Below, in pieces: positions 1 through 5,071 of a stretch of DNA of 7,259 nt. Under the pieces are notes generated by a model that had not been told where the DNA came from, did not search any database, and saw nothing but the letters and a program-made list of their open reading frames with translations. Source of the DNA: Candidatus Woesearchaeota archaeon (GTDB lineage: Archaea; Nanobdellota; Nanobdellia; Woesearchaeales; GW2011-AR4); contig JACPMU010000071.1 in NCBI GenBank assembly GCA_016185865.1, positions 1 through 7,259 on the forward strand, in the 5' to 3' direction. The translations under genes and the position numbers were made by a program. Numbering within the stretch: the stretch's first letter is position 1; each line of letters begins with the position of its first letter.

Positions 1-254
1 ATACTCTTTCCACAAAAGTGAGACTAAAGGGTTTTTGGAGCGGTTTTCTGCCAAAAAAAATGCAAAAATCACCCATGTTTGGGACTTCAAATTTCCTTTG
101 AAGGCAATTTTTTCATTTCATCGACGGCAAATCCATAGGATAAACGCCAGCTGCTTTAGGTTTGAGCAAAAATAATTGTTTTATCGACGATAAAATAAAT
201 GTTGCCATTATCAAAACATTTTTAAATAAAGTTCAATTTCTAAACAGCGCAAGA
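1..254. other. non-coding stretch with small inverted repeats before rpoL
   Basis: I see no convincing gene in this stretch. It contains an inverted repeat TTTTTGG/CCAAAAA (32-38 with 51-57, 12-base loop), a weak CCC/GGG pair (72-74 with 81-83), and an inverted repeat CTTCAAA/TTTGAAG (85-91 with 97-103, 5-base loop). The last is followed by a T-run (108-113). These could be the 3' end of an upstream transcript or a remnant of a repeat element; nothing identifies an RNA family. Reading can be extended upstream from rpoL in frame to a TTG at 162, but the rpoL promoter makes that extension unlikely. Confidence 0.5.
221..228 (+). promoter_or_regulatory. TATA box of rpoL
   Basis: TTTAAATA lies 34 bases before the rpoL ATG at 255. 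With the usual archaeal spacing of about 25 bases from TATA to transcription start, the mRNA would be leaderless or nearly so. The same octamer recurs upstream of 1467 and 5072 at nearly the same distance. Confidence 0.75.
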
Positions 255-533
255 ATGGAAATCAAAATTCTCGACGATAAAAAAACCAAGCTCGTTATTG
301 AGGTGAAAGGAGCTGACCATACATTGTGCAATGCAATAAAGACAGAGATTTGGAATGACAAGCATGTAAAGATTGCCACGTACAGCATAAGGCACCCTCA
401 AATCAGCGTGCCCCATATTATTATTGAAACTGACGGGGAGGAAAGCCCCAGGAATGCATTGATCAATGCTGTGCAGCGCCTGCAGAAAAACGATGCAAGG
501 TTCAAAAAAGAATTTGCATCAGCAATCAGATAA
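255..533 (+). CDS. rpoL: DNA-directed RNA polymerase subunit L (Rpo11)
   Basis: This is the small archaeal RNA polymerase subunit homologous to eukaryotic Rpb11 and to part of bacterial alpha. In the family it pairs with subunit D to form the assembly platform of the core enzyme. The 92-residue product has the family core: VKGADHTLCNAI (about residues 17-28), then HPQISVPHIIIETDG (47-61), and the SPRNAL helix (64-69) that packs against subunit D. Length fits the family (about 90). I chose the ATG at 255 rather than the upstream in-frame TTG at 162 because homology begins here and the TATA box at 221-228 predicts transcription starting a few bases before 255. A T-rich stretch follows the stop. 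No partner gene is visible in the window. Confidence 0.95.
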   Translation: MEIKILDDKKTKLVIEVKGADHTLCNAIKTEIWNDKHVKIATYSIRHPQISVPHIIIETDGEESPRNALINAVQRLQKNDARFKKEFASAIR

Positions 534-546
534 TCTTTTTCTTTCT
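534..546 (+). terminator. T-rich transcription terminator after rpoL
   Basis: TCTTTTTCTTTC directly follows the rpoL stop codon on the coding strand. T-runs without a required hairpin are the usual archaeal termination signal. The next gene has its own promoter, which agrees with termination here. Confidence 0.55.
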
Positions 547-555
547 AAAAGTTCG

Positions 556-573
556 TATAATATTAAAATTATA
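556..573. repeat. imperfect palindrome upstream of the 636 gene
   Basis: TATAAT (556-561) is mirrored by ATTATA (568-573), and one inner pair (562/567) does not match. Bases 561-569 (TATTAAAAT) are the same core found in both palindromes upstream of the AbrB-like gene. The centre lies about 71 bases before the ATG at 636; the distal palindrome at 1390-1407 is about 69 bases before its ATG. It may be a third binding site of the same regulator, but the region is AT-rich and chance is possible. Confidence 0.3.
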
Positions 574-606
574 TATGAAAATAATTCTAAAAAGCAATCA
601 AAAAGC

Positions 607-614
607 TTATAAAT
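607..614 (+). promoter_or_regulatory. TATA box of the 636 gene
   Basis: TTATAAAT lies 29 bases before the ATG at 636, in the position seen for the other leaderless promoters in this window. Confidence 0.6.
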
Positions 615-635
615 TCATAGTGCCTAATTACTTCT

Positions 636-1136
636 ATGGCATTCTTCAGGATTAAAAAAATCAAGGGAAAAGAGTACGCTTATGTTGTTGAGAATGAGTG
701 GAAAAGAAAGGGCAGCAGGCAGAAGGTAAAGGGATATCTGGGCAGAGCATACAGGCTTGATTTAAAGAATAATGTTGACTTTCTTGAATTTTTAAAAACT
801 GAGAATTTTCAGAATTATGTTGAAAGCAGTGAAAAAAACAAGATAATCAGCGACTTGATTGAGTGGGAGCTTTACAGGTTTGGCGCGGATAAAAACATAT
901 TTTCAATAAACTTAAACAATAAAAAAATACAAAAAAGTAATAAAGACGTTGTTTTTCTCATTAATGACGGGTTTATGTGCAGTTTTACCTTGAAAAACCT
1001 GCTTGAATTTGGAATTGAGAATGACGAGCAGGCTGATGGATACCGCTTTGCAAGGGCTTTTGTTGAAGCAGGCATAAAAGTTCCGCAGGAAATTTTCATA
1101 GGATTATTTGGAAAGTTATATAAAAATGTGGAATAA
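636..1136 (+). CDS. conserved-looking hypothetical protein, basic N-terminal beta domain
   Basis: The function of this 166-residue soluble protein is not recognised. Residues 1-40 form a basic beta-rich unit (FFRIKKIKGKEYAYVVEN followed by KGSRQKVKGYLGR). This resembles the short N-terminal segment of some transposases and of many DPANN hypothetical proteins, where a strand-strand pair ends in a YLG motif. The middle (45-105) is charged and probably helical. The C-terminal part (108-166) contains a predicted strand-helix unit and the segment DGYRFARAFVEAGIKVPQEIF. There is no signal peptide, membrane segment or catalytic motif I can name. The gene has its own TATA box and starts within a few bases of the predicted transcription start. 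Its last codons contain the promoter of the next gene. Nucleic-acid binding is possible from the basic N-terminus, but this is a guess. Confidence 0.8.
   Translation: MAFFRIKKIKGKEYAYVVENEWKRKGSRQKVKGYLGRAYRLDLKNNVDFLEFLKTENFQNYVESSEKNKIISDLIEWELYRFGADKNIFSINLNNKKIQKSNKDVVFLINDGFMCSFTLKNLLEFGIENDEQADGYRFARAFVEAGIKVPQEIFIGLFGKLYKNVE
1116..1123 (+). promoter_or_regulatory. TATA box inside the end of the 636 gene
   Basis: TTATATAA lies 31 bases before the ATG at 1147 and within the last codons of the preceding gene. Its spacing matches the other leaderless promoters here and decides the start of the next gene at 1147 rather than the ATG at 1126. Confidence 0.55.
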
Positions 1137-1146
1137 TGCTTTAACC

Positions 1147-1380
1147 ATGGTAAAACTAATTGGCTTGATTTTGATTGTGAGCAGCCTGCTCTCGCTCATT
1201 GCAGGAGCTTATATTGATGCAAGATACGGCAGCAGCCCGCAGATTACAGGAAATGTTGTGTCAAACATCCTGACACAGCCGAAAACCGGGCTTGGCTTTT
1301 TTGATTATTTTGAAGGATTCGCTCTTTCATACTCCATTATCAGCCTTATCATGGGCATTGTGTTTTTGTTCAGGGTGTGA
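1147..1380 (+). CDS. small two-helix membrane protein
   Basis: This is a 77-residue integral membrane protein of unknown function. Residues 2-22 (VKLIGLILIVSSLLSLIAGAY) and 57-77 are hydrophobic enough to span the membrane. The loop between them (about 23-56) contains SSPQITGNVVSN; as I recall, an ITGNV-like motif is frequent in exported loops of Woesearchaeota/Pacearchaeota proteins. In-frame alternatives start at 1126 (ATG, overlapping the previous gene) and 1108 (TTG), but the TATA box at 1116-1123 would lie within or too close to those starts. No Shine-Dalgarno sequence supports them either. The ATG at 1147 fits a leaderless mRNA. I cannot assign a role. Confidence 0.75.
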   Translation: MVKLIGLILIVSSLLSLIAGAYIDARYGSSPQITGNVVSNILTQPKTGLGFFDYFEGFALSYSIISLIMGIVFLFRV

Positions 1381-1389
1381 TGCTTCTTT

Positions 1390-1407
1390 CTAATATTAAA
1401 ATATTAG
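1390..1407. promoter_or_regulatory. distal palindromic operator candidate of the AbrB-like gene
   Basis: CTAATATTAAAATATTAG is a perfect inverted repeat with 8-base arms and a 2-base spacer. It shares the 10-base core TATTAAAATA with the palindrome at 1444-1462; the two centres are about 54 bases apart, close to five helical turns. It lies upstream of the TATA box of the AbrB-like gene. Confidence 0.55.
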
Positions 1408-1434
1408 TATGATATTTAGATTCATAAAGAAAGA

Positions 1435-1442
1435 TTTAAATA
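1435..1442 (+). promoter_or_regulatory. TATA box of the AbrB-like gene and surface operon
   Basis: TTTAAATA lies 32 bases before the ATG at 1467 and is preceded by a purine-rich stretch (AAAGA, 1430-1434) suitable as a BRE. It predicts a transcript starting close to the start codon. No further TATA box is evident before 5041, so this is probably the promoter for the whole 1467-5019 cluster. Confidence 0.7.
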
Positions 1443-1443
1443 A

Positions 1444-1462
1444 TACTATTAAAATAATAGTA
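1444..1462. promoter_or_regulatory. proximal palindromic operator candidate between TATA box and start
   Basis: TACTATTAAAATAATAGTA is a perfect inverted repeat with 8-base arms and a 3-base spacer. It begins two bases after the TATA box and ends four bases before the ATG of the AbrB-like gene. A protein bound here would block RNA polymerase recruitment, the usual mode of archaeal repressors. The adjacent regulator is the obvious candidate to bind it. Confidence 0.65.
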
Positions 1463-1466
1463 AATA

Positions 1467-1619
1467 ATGGCAAAAATATCAAGCACAGGAAAGCAGTTTA
1501 CTATTACAATCCCAAAAGAGCTGATGAAGATGATGGGCTGGGACGAGCATACTGAGGTGGTCATAAGCAAGTATCCGGGAAAGGATATTTTGTTTATCGA
1601 AAAAATCAGGAAAAAATAA
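1467..1619 (+). CDS. AbrB/SpoVT-type DNA-binding regulator
   Basis: This 50-residue protein reads MAKISSTGKQFTITIPKELM, then a turn and a second half rich in beta residues (VVISKYPGKDILFIEKI). It matches the AbrB/MazE/SpoVT swapped-hairpin fold: a TGKQFTITIPKEL first strand and helix, GWDEHTEV at the centre, then a final hairpin. In this family two chains interlock to form the DNA-binding unit; members act as transition regulators or antitoxins. No toxin gene (PIN, MazF-like) is adjacent, so a transcription-regulator role is more likely. The gene is preceded by its own TATA box and two palindromes sharing one core, which suggests autoregulation. It ends 45 bases before the pilin-like gene, which has a Shine-Dalgarno site and no TATA box, so the two are probably co-transcribed. 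Confidence 0.88.
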   Translation: MAKISSTGKQFTITIPKELMKMMGWDEHTEVVISKYPGKDILFIEKIRKK

Positions 1620-1653
1620 TCACAATTTGCCAGAAATCACTGTAAATCAAAAA

Positions 1654-1660
1654 AGAGGTG
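1654..1660 (+). promoter_or_regulatory. Shine-Dalgarno site of the long pilin-like gene
   Basis: AGAGGTG, complementary to the archaeal 16S 3' end (CACCUC), lies four bases before the ATG at 1665. It fixes that start and marks this gene as internal to a transcript, in contrast to the leaderless genes elsewhere in the window. Confidence 0.7.
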
Positions 1661-1664
1661 TACG

Positions 1665-2732
1665 ATGATACGCAAGCTAAATTATAGCTCTAAATCACAG
1701 GCAACGATAGAATTCCTGACAACATATGCCTGGTTTTTTATAATTATTATAATAGTAATATCAGCTTTGGCATATTTTGGAATCCTTAGCCCGAGCAAAT
1801 TGCTGCCCAAGAGGTGCAGCATGGGCCCGGAAATTGCATGCTTAAGCTTCATTATAGGGCAAACAGATGCAGGCACAGGGGTTTTGAGGCTGAGATTAAG
1901 AAATAATATTCCAGAGCCGATTGTTGTTGAATCATGGGGGGTGTCCAGCGATGCCAAAACATCTTTTTCCTGTTTGCAAAACCCAGTTGCAGGAACCTGG
2001 CTTAGCGGTGAAATAATGGATGTGGAGTTCACAGGCTGCAACAATTTGGAATCAGGGTTGCTGCTTGGTGACAGGGGAAAAGTAAATGTAAAAATGAGCT
2101 ATTACCTTGCAAGCACCAGCAGCACCTTTTCCAACAATGTTGAGGGCGAGGTTTTTACAACTGTAACAAATGTCCAGGGCCTTCTGACACAGCCGCAATG
2201 CTCTGACAGCACAGACAATGACAGGAATGGCTGCATAGACTATTCAGGGGGGGATACAGGATGCAGCAGCGCTTCGGACACAAGCGAAACTGGGGGCGCA
2301 TGCCCGCAGAATGGCGGAGGAGGATTGGAACTTTATTGTTTTGTATCAACTGTCTGCTCAACCACTATTGTGTTCGGGATGTCTGCTTTGAATGATGCCC
2401 TTGCAGAGACTCCAGGCTCTGCAAATTATGACTACAAGGCATGCTGCAGGGCAACTAATGACACTTTAAGCAATTCCTGCGCATCGCCTGATTTTGTTGC
2501 TTTCCACCTTTCCGGTTCAACAGCTGCCCATGTTGAGGAAAATGCACAGCCGAACTACAATGTTGATGTCTGCCTGTCTGGCACAAGCAGCACAGTTTCA
2601 TGTGACTATACAACTTCAAGCTGCTTAGCAGATGAGACTTGTTTGGCAACATACTCTGCAGTCACTGATGCTCATGTTGGAGACTGCGAAACGCAGCCTT
2701 TTGCCAACAAAATCTGCTGCAAACTGGTGTGA
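1665..2732 (+). CDS. pilin-like class III signal peptide protein with Cys-rich ectodomain
   Basis: This 355-residue surface protein begins with a class III (archaellin/pilin-type) signal. Basic residues precede KSQATIEFLTTYAW, with likely cleavage between S11 and Q12, Glu at mature position 5, and a hydrophobic helix to about residue 40. In this family a prepilin-type peptidase removes the leader and the helix packs into a filament core or stays in the membrane. Residues 41-167 form a beta-rich domain with Cys51, 59, 103 and 125, all conserved in the paralogue at 5072. An added C-terminal half (168-355) starts with CSDSTDNDRNGCIDY (179-193), a known putative calcium-binding linker. Three cysteine-bearing repeats follow (around 238-261, 281-303 and 329-352), each with an ND/AAH/DAH motif and a Cys. 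It sits second in the putative operon. A structural pilus tip, adhesin or anchored surface protein are all possible. Confidence 0.85.
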   Translation: MIRKLNYSSKSQATIEFLTTYAWFFIIIIIVISALAYFGILSPSKLLPKRCSMGPEIACLSFIIGQTDAGTGVLRLRLRNNIPEPIVVESWGVSSDAKTSFSCLQNPVAGTWLSGEIMDVEFTGCNNLESGLLLGDRGKVNVKMSYYLASTSSTFSNNVEGEVFTTVTNVQGLLTQPQCSDSTDNDRNGCIDYSGGDTGCSSASDTSETGGACPQNGGGGLELYCFVSTVCSTTIVFGMSALNDALAETPGSANYDYKACCRATNDTLSNSCASPDFVAFHLSGSTAAHVEENAQPNYNVDVCLSGTSSTVSCDYTTSSCLADETCLATYSAVTDAHVGDCETQPFANKICCKLV

Positions 2733-2733
2733 T
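2726..2733 (+). promoter_or_regulatory. Shine-Dalgarno site overlapping the pilin stop codon
   Basis: GGTGTGAT contains GGTG and GTGAT, both complementary to the 16S 3' end. It spans the stop codon of the pilin-like gene and lies just before the ATG at 2736, so the two genes are probably translationally coupled. Confidence 0.5.
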
Positions 2734-2735
2734 AA

Positions 2736-3419
2736 ATGGATGAAAGACTTATTGGATTCATAAGAAGAAGCCTTGAAAGCGGCCATGGCATAAACAGGAT
2801 ACGTAAAGCTCTGCTTGATGCAGGGCACGATATAAAAATTGTTGAAGAGCACATAAGCCATATTTCAAACCCAAAACAAAATCACGAAAAACTCAGGATA
2901 TTCATCAAAAAGCATGTGGAAAGGGGCTCAGATATGGAGAAGATAAAGCAGGATTTAGTCAATGTTGGCCATGACATAAAAATTGTTGAAGAATACATAA
3001 GCCACGAGCTCAAAGTTAAAAAGAATAGAAAATATGCAGTGCTGTTTTTGGTTGCAGCATTGGCTGTTTTGGTAGTGATTGCAGGCATTTACTATTTTCC
3101 CGCTTCAGCAAAAAAAACAAAGATAGTTGCAAACAATCCAGAAGAGGCAGTGGCAAGAAACCAAAAAGATATAGAGAATTTCAACAAGGCCTTGCTGAGC
3201 AATGACCCTTCATTCTGTGATGCGATATTGGATATCAGCCTCAAGTCAGAGTGCCAAAAAAAATTTTTCCATAACGCTTCCAATGGAATTCAAGAAATTA
3301 ACATATCGGCCAGCAAAGAACTGCTCAATAAAGCGCTTATCCAGCATAACATAAGCATTTGCGCTGAAATAAATGATTATGATGTCCAGCTTCAATGTGA
3401 GAAAATTTTGAAAGTGTGA
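2736..3419 (+). CDS. single-pass membrane protein with duplicated helical and C-x11-C units
   Basis: Function is not recognised in this 227-residue protein. Residues 2-43 and 50-91 are two copies of a helical unit, each ending GHDIKIVEE(H/Y)ISH, which matches a short helix-turn-helix repeat often seen at the N-terminus of DPANN membrane proteins. A membrane helix spans about 100-120, followed by basic residues. The C-terminal part (about 140-227) is probably outside the cell. It carries two units of the form C-x11-C (Cys161/173 and Cys209/221), each preceded by a short acidic or polar turn (NDPSFC, HNISIC), which suggests disulfide-linked helical hairpins. The gene starts 3 bases after the pilin-like gene and ends 6 bases before the fibre gene. 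Its place between them suggests a scaffold or anchor of the same surface structure. Confidence 0.8.
   Translation: MDERLIGFIRRSLESGHGINRIRKALLDAGHDIKIVEEHISHISNPKQNHEKLRIFIKKHVERGSDMEKIKQDLVNVGHDIKIVEEYISHELKVKKNRKYAVLFLVAALAVLVVIAGIYYFPASAKKTKIVANNPEEAVARNQKDIENFNKALLSNDPSFCDAILDISLKSECQKKFFHNASNGIQEINISASKELLNKALIQHNISICAEINDYDVQLQCEKILKV
2739..3008 (+). repeat. two tandem copies of a 42-codon unit
   Basis: Codons 2-43 (2739-2864) and 50-91 (2883-3008) encode similar units. The strongest part, 2823-2861 against 2967-3005, shares a run of 17 identical bases (ATAAAAATTGTTGAAGA) and differs in one amino acid of 13. DNA-level similarity that high suggests recent duplication or gene conversion. 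Confidence 0.75.
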
Positions 3420-3420
3420 T
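3416..3420 (+). promoter_or_regulatory. weak Shine-Dalgarno site of the fibre gene
   Basis: GTGAT overlaps the stop of the preceding gene and lies five bases before the ATG at 3426. It supports that start and co-translation, although the match is short. Confidence 0.35.
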
Positions 3421-3425
3421 GAAAA

Positions 3426-4694
3426 ATGAGAAAAAATACTGGTAAAAGCCTAAATGAAAAGGGTTTTTTAGCATTAATACAAAAATGCAAAATAGCGCCA
3501 GATCTAAAAAATATTAAGCATATTTTTATTATTTTTGCATTATGTTTATTTTTGCTTACCTTTGTTTTTGCAGACGGCTGGACAGCATCCCAGCCATCAC
3601 ATGCAACTCTCTATACTGATACAATAACAAGCAAAGATCCAGGCTCTACTGTCAACATTGCTGACACACAAGGTTTGTTTGTAACTGGTGACATAACCAC
3701 TATTGGCCGTGTCGGCATCGGGACGACTAATCCTGGAGGCCACTTGCATTTGTCTGCATCCGAGCCACTTTTCAGGATACAAGCGACACGGGCTGATGAC
3801 CCAAGAAGTTACTCTATAAGCAATGAATATATTGATACCACGCAAGGGCAAAGCCTTTTGTTCAGAGATTCAACAAGTGGCACTATTCCGATGATGATAT
3901 CAAATGACGGCAACGTCGGCATCGGAACAACATCGCCAGTAGCCACAAATGGTGCATGGACTCCAATTGTACAGCTTGTAGGAAGCGTACCTTCTTTTTC
4001 TTTATCAAGAAATACAGGAGCAAACCAGCGGATGTGGGACATAGCAGTCGGTACTGGAGGGCTCTTACAGTTTTTTGATGACACAGGTAATGCAAATCGG
4101 ATGGTTATTGATACAAACGGCAACGTCGGCATCGGTACGATGATACCCTCAAATAAACTGCAAGTTAATGGGAGAGCTGGATTTATAGCTTCTTCAGCCG
4201 GTGCCGCTCCGATCTGGGGATACGCATCCGATGGAACTACCGCCAATGTAAAAATTGGAAGTATATCTAGCGATAACTCTGGTATACAAATGTTTCTGGC
4301 TGATGGGACAACAGAAAACGTCAGGATTCATACTAACGGTGATAGCTGGTTTAACGGCGGCAACGTAGGCATCGGGACTGCAAGTCCTGGTACCAATCTT
4401 CATATTGCAACCAACGGAGCCACTCGATTGCGGCTTACCACTGATCCGGCATTCTACAACTGGCAAATTGCCATTCAGGACCACACCTCGGGTGCTCTTG
4501 AATTCACTCCATCAACTGCTGTAGGCGGTTCAACTTTCAGCACTCCCGCTGTAACAATTCTAAATACCGGCAATGTTGGCATAGGGACTGCAAGTCCGGG
4601 AGCAAAGCTAGTAGTTGCGAGTGGAGGGAATACTGCAACCTCCTATACCGAAAGTTCATACAGATCAAACTGGGGGAACCAGTGGTCAACTTAG
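3426..4694 (+). CDS. secreted tail-fibre-like repeat protein, main part
   Basis: This is the first 422 codons of a probably 530-residue secreted protein. A signal peptide with a hydrophobic core (about 31-48, ending VFA before D50) sends it out; the long basic N-terminus before it is unusual. The mature part consists of GNVGIGT(T/A)SP units about 63-80 residues apart, each followed by NKL/AKL/HLHL-type turns and strand-rich segments naming values such as DGTTANVKIG. Such repeats are typical of phage tail fibres and other trimeric beta-fibres, where they form a beta-prism or beta-helix shaft. The reading frame ends early at 4692-4694, after residues unlike the preceding repeats. The fibre pattern then continues in the next frame (4675-5019), so the stop seems to result from a one-base shift. 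Likely roles are adhesion to a partner cell or surface, or an appendage tip. The gene is the last of the cluster starting at 1467. Confidence 0.75.
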   Translation: MRKNTGKSLNEKGFLALIQKCKIAPDLKNIKHIFIIFALCLFLLTFVFADGWTASQPSHATLYTDTITSKDPGSTVNIADTQGLFVTGDITTIGRVGIGTTNPGGHLHLSASEPLFRIQATRADDPRSYSISNEYIDTTQGQSLLFRDSTSGTIPMMISNDGNVGIGTTSPVATNGAWTPIVQLVGSVPSFSLSRNTGANQRMWDIAVGTGGLLQFFDDTGNANRMVIDTNGNVGIGTMIPSNKLQVNGRAGFIASSAGAAPIWGYASDGTTANVKIGSISSDNSGIQMFLADGTTENVRIHTNGDSWFNGGNVGIGTASPGTNLHIATNGATRLRLTTDPAFYNWQIAIQDHTSGALEFTPSTAVGGSTFSTPAVTILNTGNVGIGTASPGAKLVVASGGNTATSYTESSYRSNWGNQWST

Positions 4695-4788
4695 ATTCAA
4701 TTACGTGAATATAGCTACTGGAGCTGTCCAAAACGCTGATACGCTGGTGTTAAGCGCGGGCAACGTCGGCATCGGGCTGACAAATCCA
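3705..4788 (+). repeat. six GNVGIGT repeat units of the fibre gene
   Basis: Units start at 3705 (GRVGIGTTNP), 3909, 4119, 4359, 4569 and 4759. Spacings are 204, 210, 240, 210 and 190 bases. The first five are in one frame and the last in the next, which is the basis of the frameshift call. The shared DNA core is close to GGCAACGTCGGCATCGG. The first unit carries Arg in place of Asn in the second position. Confidence 0.85.
4672..4676 (+). other. G5 run at the apparent frameshift of the fibre gene
   Basis: Reading the run as four G joins the two frames into one protein: ...SYRSNWGTSGQLRFNYV..., giving 416 + 114 = 530 residues. With five G, the main frame hits TAG at 4692. The run may be a homopolymer sequencing error, a real mutation, or a phase-variable site. 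Confidence 0.55.
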
Positions 4789-5019
4789 AGTGAAAAACTG
4801 GTGGTGTTTAACGGAAATATTCTGCTCACAAGAGGGTTATCAGGAGCAAAACAAGGGCTTGTTATATTAAGTTCAGGTTCAACCTCATCCCCACCTTGCG
4901 ATGCAACGATACAGGGTGCGGTTACTTATGTACAGAATCTGGGAGCGAATAACGGCCACTTTTTTGGGTGCAGAGGAACTGGCGGAGGCAGTTACCTGTG
5001 GGTGCAGCTTGATAATTGA
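4675..5019 (+). CDS. tail-fibre-like protein, C-terminal part in the shifted frame
   Basis: This 114-codon segment has no start codon or ribosome-binding site of its own, apart from an unsupported TTG further upstream at 4615, and is best read as the 3' end of the fibre gene. It contains the sixth GNVGIG unit (4759-4788) and then a terminal domain with two Cys (SSPPCDATIQGAVTYVQ and FFGCRGTGGGSYLWVQLDN at the end). The pattern CD...GA...V......GC.......Y.W..L resembles the end domain of many GNVGIG-type fibre proteins in bacteria and phages, where it probably forms the tip of the trimer. Only if the frame is restored would the full 530-residue protein carry this tip. Confidence 0.7.
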   Translation, partial: GTSGQLRFNYVNIATGAVQNADTLVLSAGNVGIGLTNPSEKLVVFNGNILLTRGLSGAKQGLVILSSGSTSSPPCDATIQGAVTYVQNLGANNGHFFGCRGTGGGSYLWVQLDN

Positions 5020-5040
5020 TTAGTGCAACAAAACAAAAGC

Positions 5041-5048
5041 TTTAAATA
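5041..5048 (+). promoter_or_regulatory. TATA box of the short pilin-like gene
   Basis: TTTAAATA lies 31 bases before the ATG at 5072, so this gene appears to have its own leaderless transcript separate from the fibre operon. Confidence 0.7.
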
Positions 5049-5071
5049 AAAGAAGTGTTCAGGTTTTAAAA

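Noticed and set aside
82..94. 13-base match GGACTTCAAATTT with the cis-prenyltransferase gene (6225-6237)
   Set aside because: A match of this length is expected about by chance in a window of this size and composition; no flanking similarity exists.
113..208. Minus-strand 31-codon frame ending at 113
   Set aside because: It has no promoter or ribosome-binding site that I can see, overlaps the rpoL promoter region and resembles no known protein.
162..254. N-terminal extension of rpoL from a TTG at 162
   Set aside because: The family begins at the ATG at 255, and the TATA box at 221-228 lies inside the extension, at the spacing expected for a transcript starting near 255.
1467..1619. Toxin-antitoxin antitoxin role for the AbrB-like gene
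   Set aside because: No PIN, MazF-like or other toxin gene lies on either side; the neighbours are membrane and surface proteins.
3426..5019. Prophage or virus remnant
   Set aside because: Only the fibre-like protein resembles phage parts; no capsid, terminase, integrase or attachment repeats are visible in the window.
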